Source of the DNA: Halobacteriales archaeon QH_10_67_22
GTDB taxonomy: Archaea > Halobacteriota > Halobacteria > Halobacteriales > Haloarculaceae
Direction of reading: 5' to 3'
Assembly: GCA_003021305.1 (NCBI GenBank)
Contig: PXQN01000066.1
Location: 1 to 62,872, forward strand
Length of the DNA: 62,872 nt
Positions 26,478 through 34,431 of this stretch are shown here, piece after piece (the first letter of the stretch is position 1; every line of letters begins with the position of its first letter). The notes under the pieces are model-generated. The model ran no database searches, was not told where the DNA came from, and saw only the letters and a list, made by a program, of their open reading frames with translations. The translations under genes were made by a program, and so were the position numbers.

Positions 26478-27155
26478 TTACTCGCCGGTGCGGTCGTCCG
26501 TATCGTCGGCCGAATCACTGTCTGGAGCGCCGTTCTGGTGGGGCTCTTCGTCGTCCGTCTCCCCCTGGCCGTCGGTCCCGGCGCCGTTGCGGTCGTCGAG
26601 TTCGGACTTTATCGACTCCAGTTCCGCGTCGACGTCGACCTCGGGGCCTCCCCGGTCGGCGTCACCGGCGTCCAGCGCTGAGGGGCCGTCCTCGCCGTCC
26701 GTACGGGCCGGGTCCGTCGCCCCGGTCAGTCGGGACTGGACTTCGTCGCGCAGGGACCGGGCCTCCTGGAGCAGTCGAGCGGCCTCGTCACTGTCCGGGC
26801 GGCCCTCGACGGCCTGTTCGAGCTCCCGGAGCGTGCCGTCCAGTTTCTCCAGGGTCGTCACGCTGACAGTGCGGGCGCGTTCGCCGATGGCCTCGCTCTC
26901 GGCGCGGGTCCGGTCGGCAGTTTCGGACAGTTCCAGCGCCCGCTGGAGCAAACGTAACGCACGGATGTTCGTCTCCAGGACGAGAATCATCCCCGGGATC
27001 GCCACCTCGCTGGTGAACCGGCGCAACTCCCGCGGCGTCGGCGGTCGCAAGCGGGGCTCGGACGGCGGTTCCAGTTCCGCTTCGACATCCCGGAGCGCCG
27101 TCACGAGTTCGGCGACCAGCGCGGAGAGGTCCTCGTCCGGATCGCGGTCGGTCAT
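26478..27155 (-). CDS. Conserved haloarchaeal protein with coiled-coil, unknown function
   Basis: The 225-residue acidic protein has a helical N-terminal half. LSALVAELVTALRDVEAEL is followed by LRPPTPRELRRFTSEVAIPG, a short hydrophobic segment (AIPGMILVLETNIRALRLLQ) and long charged helices. The tail is a disordered Asp/Glu/Gly-rich region. I recognise it as a protein recurring in haloarchaea with no assigned role. The start is the ATG at 27155 (MTDRDPDED). Confidence 0.72.
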   Translation of the reverse strand: MTDRDPDEDLSALVAELVTALRDVEAELEPPSEPRLRPPTPRELRRFTSEVAIPGMILVLETNIRALRLLQRALELSETADRTRAESEAIGERARTVSVTTLEKLDGTLRELEQAVEGRPDSDEAARLLQEARSLRDEVQSRLTGATDPARTDGEDGPSALDAGDADRGGPEVDVDAELESIKSELDDRNGAGTDGQGETDDEEPHQNGAPDSDSADDTDDRTGE

Positions 27156-27230
27156 ATCCCGCCCTTCGCGGGGCAACGGGATATGTCCTGCCCTTCCCGC
27201 GGCGACCGGACAGCACTGGCACGGACCGGA

Positions 27231-27258
27231 ACGTTTATTCGATTAGGTTGCCCTAAAA
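27231..27258 (+). promoter_or_regulatory. Promoter with DtxR-type iron operator 3
   Basis: A TATA box TTTATT (27234-27239) is followed directly by TTAGGTTGCCCTAA (27243-27256), the same TTAGG-N4-CCTAA palindrome as at 21219 and 21295. It ends 8 bases before the ATG at 27265, so a bound repressor would cover the transcription start. Confidence 0.75.
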
Positions 27259-27264
27259 CGTCGC

Positions 27265-27432
27265 ATGGAAACGACGGACCGGTCCCCGGAGGAAACGCGG
27301 GTCGACGCCGAGCGACGTGCGGTCCCCGCAGTCTCGGCGTACTCGACGACGAAAGAACGGATGGTGTTTACCGAAGCGGGCAACGGAGACGGCTGGATCG
27401 CGACCGACCTGGCCGTCGAGCCGCGTCGCTAG
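27265..27432 (+). CDS. Small acidic protein (55 aa) under an iron-type operator
   Basis: The ATG at 27265 opens a 55-residue frame beginning METTDRSPEETRVDAERR and ending VAYSTTKER-like, GDGWIATDLAVEPRR. The short aromatic pattern (AYSTTKERMVF, then GWIATD) resembles small haloarchaeal proteins of a YDT..NP.AWIQSD type that have no known function. The stop overlaps the end of dps by four bases (convergent). Operator 3 controls its start. A role in iron starvation is inference. Confidence 0.6.
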   Translation: METTDRSPEETRVDAERRAVPAVSAYSTTKERMVFTEAGNGDGWIATDLAVEPRR

Positions 27433-27974
27433 TCCATCGCGGCCTCGGTGACCAGCGTGTCGTCTTCGAGGTAGTGTTCGACGTGGTGGGCGTCTTCTTC
27501 GGTTTCGACCAGGATCTGACGGAGGATCTCGGCGGTGGCGTGGTCGCCAAGGTCCGTCGCGAGTTCGACGTGGTCGCGCAGCGACTCGATGATGTCGCCG
27601 TACATCTCCAGGTCGTTCGAGAGCGACGTCCGGATGTCGTAGACGTCCTCGTGTTCCGACGAGACCGGCGAGTGCTCGGCGATCTGTTCGGGACCGGCGA
27701 CGGGCGTGCCGCCCAGTGCCTGTGCGCGCTCGGCGAGTTCGTCCGCGGCTTCCTCGGCGTTGGCCGCCGCGTCACCCAGGAACAGGTGGAGGTCGCGGAA
27801 CTCCGCACCCTCGACGTTCCAGTGGTGTTTCTTCAACTGGTGGTAGAGGACGTACGTCGCTGCCAGGTCCGTGTTCAGCGCGTCGATTATCTGTTCGGCT
27901 TTCCCCGTCTCGAGTCTGAGTTCGTTTTCCTCGACTGTCCCCGCCTGCTGTAGAACGTTCTTCTGGGTGCTCAT
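27429..27974 (-). CDS. dps: Dps/DpsA ferritin-like DNA-protection protein
   Basis: The 181-residue four-helix protein of the Dps family has the ferroxidase-site segment (LKKHHWNVEGAEFRDLHLFLGD) and ILVETEEDAHHVEHYLED at the end. Its length matches haloarchaeal DpsA. It oxidises and stores iron, using peroxide, and protects DNA. It is convergent with the small gene under iron operator 3. Its own promoter shows no TTAGG palindrome. Confidence 0.95.
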   Translation of the reverse strand: MSTQKNVLQQAGTVEENELRLETGKAEQIIDALNTDLAATYVLYHQLKKHHWNVEGAEFRDLHLFLGDAAANAEEAADELAERAQALGGTPVAGPEQIAEHSPVSSEHEDVYDIRTSLSNDLEMYGDIIESLRDHVELATDLGDHATAEILRQILVETEEDAHHVEHYLEDDTLVTEAAMD

Positions 27975-27999
27975 TGCGTTCTTTTGTACGACCGGAACC

Positions 28000-28011
28000 C
28001 ACTTAAAGATT
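28000..28011 (-). promoter_or_regulatory. Candidate dps promoter
   Basis: On the minus strand CTTTAAGT (28002-28009) lies 28 bases before the dps ATG, which is good TATA spacing for a leaderless transcript. Confidence 0.5.
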
Positions 28012-28076
28012 GTCTCTCGGAAAGATATTTTTGGCTTCTCAAAACAATTTTTGTTACTTTCGGTCTCCCGAGAGAG

Positions 28077-28466
28077 TCAGGGTCGGGTCAAGACGACGGC
28101 CCGGTCGCCGTCGAGTCGCCCGGTGTCCAGGCCTGCGGTGTCGGCGTCGTTGCGGGCCTGGCGGTCGTGGAGCGCGACAAGCGCGGCCCGGCGGTCCCCG
28201 TCGAGGTCGATGTCCTCGGCGAACTCGTCCCAGACGTGGTCCGGGAGCGCCAGGTAGTAGGCCGTCTCGGTCCGGGCCAGCAGCGGGTCCATGTGGAAGT
28301 AGTTGCGCCACTCGTAGACGATGTCGTCGACGCCCGGCAGGTCGCGCACGTTCGACTGGTGGGTTCGGGCCAGGTCGGCGAGTCGGTCGCTATCGAGGCC
28401 GTGGTCGGCGGCGACGTCGGCGACGACCGCCTCGTCGAACACGGCGAGTTCGTCCCGCTCTGACAT
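28077..28466 (-). CDS. Conserved haloarchaeal protein, unknown function
   Basis: The 129-residue protein begins MSERDELAVFDEAVVADVAA and contains LPGVDDIVYEWRNYFHMDPL and LALPDHVWDEFAEDIDL. It is helical, acidic and without metal or nucleotide motifs. I do not recognise a function. The start is the ATG at 28466; the longer frame to 28568 runs into the promoter region of the divergent YbaK gene. Confidence 0.7.
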   Translation of the reverse strand: MSERDELAVFDEAVVADVAADHGLDSDRLADLARTHQSNVRDLPGVDDIVYEWRNYFHMDPLLARTETAYYLALPDHVWDEFAEDIDLDGDRRAALVALHDRQARNDADTAGLDTGRLDGDRAVVLTRP

Positions 28467-28562
28467 ACCTCCAGTTGGGAGTGTCGTGGTATAAACAGTA
28501 CCGTCCGCGTTTGCCTCGCGCGACCCGAAACACAGTTGACGGTCGGGTCCGAGAAGGGGGAC

Positions 28563-29033
28563 ATGCACTCACGAGCGGAGTCGTTCGCCGAGCGAGCGCG
28601 GGAGCTCGGCGTCGAAGTCGAAGTCCAGGAGTTCCCGGAAGGGACGAAGACGGCCGCCGACGCCGCCGCGGCCATCGGCTGTGAGGTCGCCCAGATAGCC
28701 AGTTCGATCGCGATGGTCGCCGACGAACTCGTGGTGGTCGTCACTAGCGGTGCCAACCGCGTCGACGAGGCGAAACTCGCGGAGTTGCGGAACGTCCCGT
28801 CCTCCGACGTCCGGATGGGTGAAGCCGACGAGATAAAGGAGACCCTGGGCTGGGCCATCGGCGGCGTGCCGCCGTTCTGTCACGACACCGCGGTTCCGGT
28901 GTACGTCGACGAGACGCTACTCGGCTTCGAGACGGTCTGGGCGGCCGCCGGGACCCCACAGGCCGTCTTTCCGGTCGACCCAGAGCGGATCGTCGACCTC
29001 GCGGACGCGACGCCGGCCGACGTCGCCGAGTGA
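28563..29033 (+). CDS. YbaK/EbsC (ProX-like) aminoacyl-tRNA deacylase domain protein
   Basis: The 156-residue YbaK-fold protein has VQEFPEGTKTAADAAAAIGC, then IASSIAMVADELVVVVTSGANRVD, and the C-terminal GGVPPFCHD with conserved Gly-Val-x-Pro. Family members hydrolyse mischarged tRNAs such as Cys-tRNAPro or Ala-tRNAPro. The exact substrate cannot be read. It stands alone, divergent from the conserved gene at 28077. Confidence 0.88.
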   Translation: MHSRAESFAERARELGVEVEVQEFPEGTKTAADAAAAIGCEVAQIASSIAMVADELVVVVTSGANRVDEAKLAELRNVPSSDVRMGEADEIKETLGWAIGGVPPFCHDTAVPVYVDETLLGFETVWAAAGTPQAVFPVDPERIVDLADATPADVAE

Positions 29034-29127
29034 CCGGCCGGCGAACGGTCGGTCAACCCGCGCGTTCGTCCGCGCCTCGTCACCGACATGACCAGCTATT
29101 TGAGCGGTCGCGGCGAAACGCGGACGA

Positions 29128-31230
29128 ATGGGCGAACTCGCTTCGCTGTTCGCACCCGAGCGTGTGGCCGTCGTCGGTGCGTCGGACGACGAGGGGTCCG
29201 TCGGTCGCGCCGTGACAGAGAACCTGCTCGCGGACTTCGACGGGGAGGTCGTCGCGGTCAACCCGACCAGAGACGAAGTGCTGGGCCTGTCGTGTTACGA
29301 CGACGTGACAGAACCCGCGGACGTGGACCTGGCCGTCGTCGTCGTCCCCGCCTCGATCGCACTGGAAGTGATCGAACAGGCCGGCGAGGCCGGGGTCGAC
29401 GACGTCGTCGTCATCACGGCCGGGTTCGGCGAATCCGGGAGCGAGGGGGCCGCCCGGGAGGAGCGACTGCGCGAACTCGCCGCGGAGTACGACCTCAACC
29501 TGGTGGGCCCCAACAGCCTCGGCGTGATGAACACGACCGTCGGCCTGAACGCGACCTTCGGCCCCGAGAACGCCCAGGCGGGCTCTCTCTCCTTTATGAG
29601 CCAGTCCGGAGCGTTCATCACGGCGGTCGTCGACTGGGCCAACGACCGCAACCTCGGCTTCAAGGACATCGTCTCGGTCGGCAACAAGGCCGTCCTGGAC
29701 GAGAGCGACTTCGTCGCCGAGTGGGGTGACGACCCCGACACCGACGTCATCCTCGGCTACCTGGAGGACGTGGTCGACGGTCGGGTGTTCCTCGAAACCG
29801 CACGGGAGGTGACCGCCGAGACGCCGATGGTCGTCGTCAAGTCCGGCCGTACCGAGGCGGGCGCGTCGGCGGCGGCCTCCCACACCGGTGCCATCGCCGG
29901 CAGCGAACGCGCCTACGAGGCGGCGCTCGAACAGGCCGGCGTCCTCCGTGTCGACACCGTCCAGGAACTGTTCGACTCGGCGTCGATCCTCGCCGGTCAG
30001 CCGGTCCCCGAGAGCGACGGCGTGGCCATCGTCACCAACGCCGGCGGCCCGGGCGTGATGACGACCGACGCGGTCGGCGACGCCGGCCTCTCGCTGGCGT
30101 CCTTTACCGACGAGACCCTCGACCGGTTCGCGGAGTCACTCCCCGCCGAGGCAAACCGCTACAACCCGGTCGACATCATCGGGGACGCCCCGGTCGAACG
30201 GTTCACCGAGGCGCTCGACGGGGTGCTGGCCGACCCCGGCGTCGGCGCGAGCGTGGTCGTGGCGTGTCCGACCGCGACCCTCTCGTTCGAGGCGCTGGCC
30301 GAGACTGTCGTCGACCTGCAGGCCGAATACGGCAAGCCCGTCGCCGTCGCGCTGATGGGCGGTTCGTCGACGCGGGCCGCGAGCGAGCGACTGAGCGAGG
30401 CCGGCATCCCGACGTACTTCGACCCCGCGCGGGCGGTCCGCTCGCTGGACGCCCTGCGGGAGTACCGCGAGATCCGCGAGCGCGAAACCGTCGGGCCGCG
30501 GTCGTTCGACGTCGACCGCGAGCAGGCCCGCGAGATACTCCAGCGGGCCACAGACCGCGGGTCGAACAAACTCGGCGTCGAGGCGATGGACCTGCTCGAC
30601 GCGTACGGCATCCCGACCCCGGCCGGGGAGATAGTGTCGGGCCGACGCGAGGCGGTCGCGGCCGCAGAACGCGTCGGCGGCGGCGACGACGTCGTCATGA
30701 AGGTCGTCAGCCCGGACATCCTCCACAAGTCCGACATCGGCGGCGTGGCCGTCGGCGTCGCGCCCGAGGAGGTCGCCGACACCTACGAGGACCTGGTGAC
30801 GCGGGCGCGCAACTACCAGCCCGACGCTACGCTCGTGGGCGTCCAGGTGCAAGAACTGCGCGACACCGACAGCGGCGTCGAGACGATCGTCGGCGTCAAC
30901 CGTGACCCCGGATTCGGGCCGCTGGTCCTGTTCGGACTGGGCGGTATCTTCGTCGAGATCCTGGAGGACGCGACGGTCCGCATCGCGCCAGTGAGCCAGC
31001 CCCAGGCCGACGCGATGATAGACGAGATAGACGCGGCGCCGCTGTTGCGCGGTGCACGGGGCCGCGACCCCGTCGACGAGGCGGCGGTCACGGAAGTCAT
31101 CGAACGGCTCTCCCAGCTCGTCATGGACTTCCCGGCCATCGTGGAACTGGACGTCAACCCGCTCGTCGCGACGCCGGAGGGCGCGACCGCGGTCGACCTG
31201 CGACTCACCATTAACCAGGAGAAACTGTAA
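29128..31230 (+). CDS. acdAB: ADP-forming acetate/acyl-CoA synthetase, fused alpha-beta
   Basis: The 700-residue protein has the alpha part first: a CoA-binding Rossmann domain (VAVVGASDDEGSVGRAV), a succinyl-CoA ligase-like domain with catalytic His in KSGRTEAGASAAASHTGAIAGS. An ATP-grasp beta part follows from about residue 470 (VVMKVVSPDILHKSDIGGVAVG, GFGPLVLFGLGG). It makes acyl-CoA from acid, ATP and CoA, or makes ATP in the reverse direction. Its usual partner (phosphotransacetylase-family gene at 31745) follows, but a mobile-element remnant now separates them. Confidence 0.95.
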   Translation: MGELASLFAPERVAVVGASDDEGSVGRAVTENLLADFDGEVVAVNPTRDEVLGLSCYDDVTEPADVDLAVVVVPASIALEVIEQAGEAGVDDVVVITAGFGESGSEGAAREERLRELAAEYDLNLVGPNSLGVMNTTVGLNATFGPENAQAGSLSFMSQSGAFITAVVDWANDRNLGFKDIVSVGNKAVLDESDFVAEWGDDPDTDVILGYLEDVVDGRVFLETAREVTAETPMVVVKSGRTEAGASAAASHTGAIAGSERAYEAALEQAGVLRVDTVQELFDSASILAGQPVPESDGVAIVTNAGGPGVMTTDAVGDAGLSLASFTDETLDRFAESLPAEANRYNPVDIIGDAPVERFTEALDGVLADPGVGASVVVACPTATLSFEALAETVVDLQAEYGKPVAVALMGGSSTRAASERLSEAGIPTYFDPARAVRSLDALREYREIRERETVGPRSFDVDREQAREILQRATDRGSNKLGVEAMDLLDAYGIPTPAGEIVSGRREAVAAAERVGGGDDVVMKVVSPDILHKSDIGGVAVGVAPEEVADTYEDLVTRARNYQPDATLVGVQVQELRDTDSGVETIVGVNRDPGFGPLVLFGLGGIFVEILEDATVRIAPVSQPQADAMIDEIDAAPLLRGARGRDPVDEAAVTEVIERLSQLVMDFPAIVELDVNPLVATPEGATAVDLRLTINQEKL

Positions 31231-31744
31231 TGTACCCACGACTAAAGTCGTGGGCTTCCCCCCGCAGGGGGTTTCGGCCCACGACTCGGCACCTCGCAGG
31301 CGGGTTGCACGCACAGCGTTCTGCTGGAGCGAACTACTCTGTTCGCTCTAGCGTACTCTCGCCGGGCTTTACCCGGCAAGGCGTTGGCGTATGGAAGCGC
31401 ACGTTCGCCGCGGCGCGACGCCGCGGCAACCGGCTGGCACACACCGCTTTAATTCTCGGTGGCCTTGAACGCGGCCGTTTCACGGGTGAGTTCGCTCACC
31501 TCGGAGCGACGGCGGCATCGGCCCCGAGTTTCGGCGCATTGCCGGGGCGGTCTGCCCGGAGCCGCATTACGGCGGCCCGTACACCCGGACGCTTGTGGCC
31601 CCGATGCACTACCATGACACACACACTCACAGACCCTAAACGTATTGCTTGCGAAACCCAGGCCGGCCAGAGCGCGGTGGCCTGGAGCGCATCCGACGCG
31701 CTTCCTCCCACGGCTGAAGCCGTGGGTTTCCGCGCTACCCAACT
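31231..31744 (-). mobile_element. tnpB-less IS200/IS605 (IS1341)-type element with hairpin-rich end
   Basis: This 514-bp stretch begins directly after the acdAB stop and ends at the next ATG. Near each end is a perfect palindromic hairpin: CCCACGACTAAAGTCGTGGG (31235-31254) and CCCACGGCTGAAGCCGTGGG (31707-31726), the subterminal signature of haloarchaeal IS200/IS605-group elements. No transposase or intact TnpB is present. Minus-strand residues before about 31450 may be a TnpB C-terminal relic. If TnpB was on the minus strand, the left part is the transposon right end that encodes omega RNA. Confidence 0.72.
31235..31445 (-). ncRNA. Candidate omega-RNA-like structured RNA
   Basis: Stable hairpins are packed here: GCCGCGGCG/CGCCGCGGC with 3-base loop (31407-31427), GCCGGG/CCCGGC (31361-31377), GAGCGAA/TTCGCTC (31327-31348) and the terminal 20-base palindrome (31235-31254). 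GGTGAG-TTCG-CTCACC lies just beyond at 31485-31500. On the minus strand the 3' end would run into the acdAB end, which would be the guide position of an omega RNA. This is structural inference only. Confidence 0.45.
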
Positions 31745-32800
31745 ATGAACCCGATCTTCGTCACCTCGACCGAGGAGGGCACAGGCAAGACAGCCATCGC
31801 CATCGCCATCGCGTCGCTCGCGGCCGACGACGGCACCGACGTGGGCTACTTCAAGCCCAAGGGAACCCGACTGCGCAGCCCGGTCGGCAAGACCCGCGAC
31901 GAGGACCCGCTGCTGGCGATGGAGGTGCTCGGGCTCGACGCCGACCTCGAAGCGCTGGAACCCGTCGTCTACTCGCCGGCGTTCATCGAGGAAGCACTCC
32001 GCGGACAGGTCGACTCCGAGGAGATACGCCAGCGGGTCCGTGACCACTACGACGCCGTCGCGGCCGACCACGACCTCGTCGTCGTCGAAGGAGGCGGTTG
32101 CCCGTCGACCGGCGGCATCGTCGGCCTGACCGACCCGGACGTCGCCGACCTGCTGGACGCCCGGACGGTCGTCGTCGCCCACTACAGCCAGCCCGGCGAC
32201 GTCGACGACGTGCTCGCGACGGCCCGCCGGTTCGACGACCTCGCGGGCGTCGCCTTCAACGCTGTCGGGGACGCCGACTTCGAGTCGCTGACGACCGACG
32301 CGGTGCCGTTCCTGGAGGGCGAGGGGATCCCTGTGCTGGGTGTCGTCCCCCGCGTCACGGAGCTGGCCGGCGTCACCGTCGAGGAGCTCTCGGAGGCGCT
32401 GGGCGGCGAGTTGCTCACGCCCGACGTTCCCACGGACGGGTTCGTCGAACGGTTCACCGTCGGCGCGATGGGCAGCGACTCGGCGCTCCGGCACTTCCGG
32501 CGACTTCGCGAGGCCGCGATGGTCACCGGCGGCGACCGCTCGGAGGTCCAGACCGCCGCGCTCGAAGCCCCCGGCATCGAGTGTCTCGTCCTCACGGGCG
32601 GGCTCCGACCGTCGAACGCGGTCCTCGGAAAGGCGACCGAGGCCGGGGTCCCGGTCGTCCTCGTCCAGTCCGACACCAAAACGACCGTCGACCGCGTCGA
32701 AGGCGTCCTCTCGACCGGCCGGACCAGCGACGTCGAGACGGTCGGACGTATGGCGGACTTACTCGGCGACCATGTCGATCTTGCCGACCTGAACGGCTGA
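31745..32800 (+). CDS. Phosphotransacetylase-family protein (BioD-like P-loop + DRTGG)
   Basis: The 351-residue protein starts with a dethiobiotin-synthetase-like P-loop (VTSTEEGTGKTAIAIAIA, residues 5-22). It has a DRTGG-type domain in the C-terminal half (FTVGAMGSDSALRHFRR, then CLVLTGGLRPSNAVLGKA). Haloarchaeal genomes often place this family next to ADP-forming acyl-CoA synthetase, suggesting a regulatory role. It lacks the catalytic PTA domain itself. The stop TGA is the left flank of the short family A element (copy 6). Confidence 0.85.
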   Translation: MNPIFVTSTEEGTGKTAIAIAIASLAADDGTDVGYFKPKGTRLRSPVGKTRDEDPLLAMEVLGLDADLEALEPVVYSPAFIEEALRGQVDSEEIRQRVRDHYDAVAADHDLVVVEGGGCPSTGGIVGLTDPDVADLLDARTVVVAHYSQPGDVDDVLATARRFDDLAGVAFNAVGDADFESLTTDAVPFLEGEGIPVLGVVPRVTELAGVTVEELSEALGGELLTPDVPTDGFVERFTVGAMGSDSALRHFRRLREAAMVTGGDRSEVQTAALEAPGIECLVLTGGLRPSNAVLGKATEAGVPVVLVQSDTKTTVDRVEGVLSTGRTSDVETVGRMADLLGDHVDLADLNG

Positions 32801-32849
32801 TACGGTCGTGCGTCATTCTTTTTGCCGAAATTGGTCACGCACGACCGTA
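32801..32849. repeat. Family A inverted-repeat element, copy 6, short form (49 bp)
   Basis: The left end TACGGTCGTGCGT and right end ACGCACGACCGTA enclose only about 20 interior bases, ATTCTTTTTGCCGAAATTGG. It is thus an internally deleted version of the 107-bp element. The left TGA is the stop codon of the preceding gene. The right flank reads CGA. Confidence 0.88.
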
Positions 32850-32890
32850 CGAGCGTCCGGGGACCGGGCACCAGCCTGCCAGTACTGTTC

Positions 32891-33001
32891 ATACTGTCGG
32901 ACACAAGTACGTGAACACGCTCGTCGGTGTGTCACCATCGAGATGTCTCGGAGACCGCCAAACGAAGTATCGAGTGTCGACTTGCTTGTGTCCGACAGTA
33001 T
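32891..33001. repeat. Element C: 111-bp unit with 17-bp perfect inverted ends
   Basis: ATACTGTCGGACACAAG (32891-32907) is repeated as its exact reverse complement at 32985-33001. No family A or B sequence is inside and no gene of its own is present. The size is similar to the 107-bp family A, suggesting another small non-autonomous transposable element. Confidence 0.85.
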
Positions 33002-33071
33002 CACATCTGGCCCAGTCTGCCGTCTGTCAGGTCTCCCCTGCGCGGCGGATGGACCAACCTTCACGACTGAT

Positions 33072-33173
33072 GAAACGAAGGTAGCCGACGGGTATGTCGG
33101 GGGTATGTGGCCGACTGAGCGTTCGAACGGCGAAACGATTGTGTAAGCTTATACTGCTCGAAACCTTCGTTTC
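33072..33173. repeat. Element D: about 102-bp unit with 11-bp inverted ends
   Basis: GAAACGAAGGT (33072-33082) recurs as ACCTTCGTTTC at 33163-33173. The spacing resembles elements A and C. With only 11 bp, chance is harder to exclude. After it come GAGCC/GGCTC and GGGGC hairpins downstream of bioB. Confidence 0.5.
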
Positions 33174-33259
33174 GGTTGGAGCCACACTGGCTCCGTAGTG
33201 TCACACGCTGGGGCTCCCCGCCCCAGGTTTCCCTGCGAGGGGTCGGAGTTTTTCCGCGT

Positions 33260-34372
33260 TCAATCGTCACCAGCGTTGCTCGTCGCCGTTCCGGCGGCGG
33301 TTTCGACCTCGTCGCCATCCGCTGCTCGGGCGCGCACGGTTTCGGGGTCGAAGTCGTTCGCCTCGGTGTTTGGCTCCAGGCCGGCGCGTTCGATGACGTC
33401 GAGGTCGTCAGCGGGCGTCTGTCCTTCCGTGGTGAGGTAGTCGCCGGTGAGGATGCCGTCTGCGCCGGCCTCGAAGGGGAGGTGCTGTTCGTCGGCGTCC
33501 AGGTTGACTTCGCGACCGCCGGTCAGGCGCACCCGCGCCTCCGGGTGGAGAAGTCGAAAGACGGCGATGGTTGTGATGATCTCGCGGGTCGTAATGTCGG
33601 CTCCGTCGGGGAACTGTTCGCCCAGGGGCGTCCCCGCGACGGGGTTGAGGATGTTGACCGGCAGCGAGGACACCCCGACGTCCTGGAGGGCCATCGCGGC
33701 GTCGACCCTGTCGGTCGGCGACTCGCCCATCCCGAGTATCACGCCGGCACACAGGTCCATTCCCGCGTCCTTGGCGACTTCGAGGGTCCGGACGCGGTCG
33801 GCAAACGAGTGGCTGTCGACGACCTCCGGGAAGAAGTTCGGGGAGGTCTCGATGTTGTGATTGTAGTGGTTGATACCCTCTGCAGCCAGGATTTCGGCCT
33901 CCTCCTCGGTGAGGATGCCCAGGCTGGCGTCGACTTCCACGTCGGTCTCGTCACGGACCAGCCTGATGGCCCGCAACACCTCCTCCCACTCGTCGGGGCG
34001 GTGTTCCTTCGAGACGCCCTTCTCGGCGAGCACGATGCCGAAACGCTGTGCGCCGTCGCGTTCGGCACGGCGGGCCGCGGCCAGTATCTCCTCGGGGTCG
34101 AGAAAGCCGTAGGTCTCGATGCCGGTGTCGAAGTGGACCGACTGGGCACAGAACCCGCAGTCCTCGGCGCAGTCGCCCGCCTTCGCGTTCACGATGGAGC
34201 AGGCGTCGACGGTGCCGTCGCCGAAGTGGGCGCGCACGGCGTCTGCGGCCGCCGTGAGTTCGTCGACCGGCTGGGCGACCAGCGCGAGCCCGTCGCGTCT
34301 GTCCAGACGTTCGCCCGCGAACAACCGCTCGACGGCGTCGTCGACCGTCCGGTTCCCTGTCTCGTAAACCAC
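33260..34372 (-). CDS. bioB: Biotin synthase
   Basis: The 370-residue radical SAM enzyme has the cluster motif CAEDCGFCAQS (CxxxCxxC). Further BioB motifs are GVNHYNHNIET-like (here GINHYNHNIETSP), GIILGMGE-like (GVILGMGES) and LNPVAGTPLG. It inserts sulfur into dethiobiotin. A GTG start at 34372 (VYETGNRTVDDA) lies about 25 bases after a T-rich box and fits family length; longer in-frame starts add unrelated residues. Biotin is needed by the carboxylase whose beta subunit is at 22319. No other bio gene is nearby. Confidence 0.93.
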   Translation of the reverse strand: MVYETGNRTVDDAVERLFAGERLDRRDGLALVAQPVDELTAAADAVRAHFGDGTVDACSIVNAKAGDCAEDCGFCAQSVHFDTGIETYGFLDPEEILAAARRAERDGAQRFGIVLAEKGVSKEHRPDEWEEVLRAIRLVRDETDVEVDASLGILTEEEAEILAAEGINHYNHNIETSPNFFPEVVDSHSFADRVRTLEVAKDAGMDLCAGVILGMGESPTDRVDAAMALQDVGVSSLPVNILNPVAGTPLGEQFPDGADITTREIITTIAVFRLLHPEARVRLTGGREVNLDADEQHLPFEAGADGILTGDYLTTEGQTPADDLDVIERAGLEPNTEANDFDPETVRARAADGDEVETAAGTATSNAGDD

Positions 34373-34431
34373 GATCCGACCGACAGTTGACAGTCCGAAA
34401 AAAGTTGTGGTGGGTGCAGACCGACCGGGGC

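Larger units (their letters stand above)
32801..33259. other. Intergenic region filled with small inverted-repeat elements
   Basis: Between the phosphotransacetylase-family gene and the convergent bioB end there is no supported gene. Three different inverted-repeat units (49, 111 and about 102 bp) occupy most of the 459 bp. Confidence 0.7.

Noticed and set aside
31230-31748. Protein gene of 172 codons across the IS-type remnant
   Set aside because: It reads straight through both terminal hairpins and has Arg-rich shadow composition.
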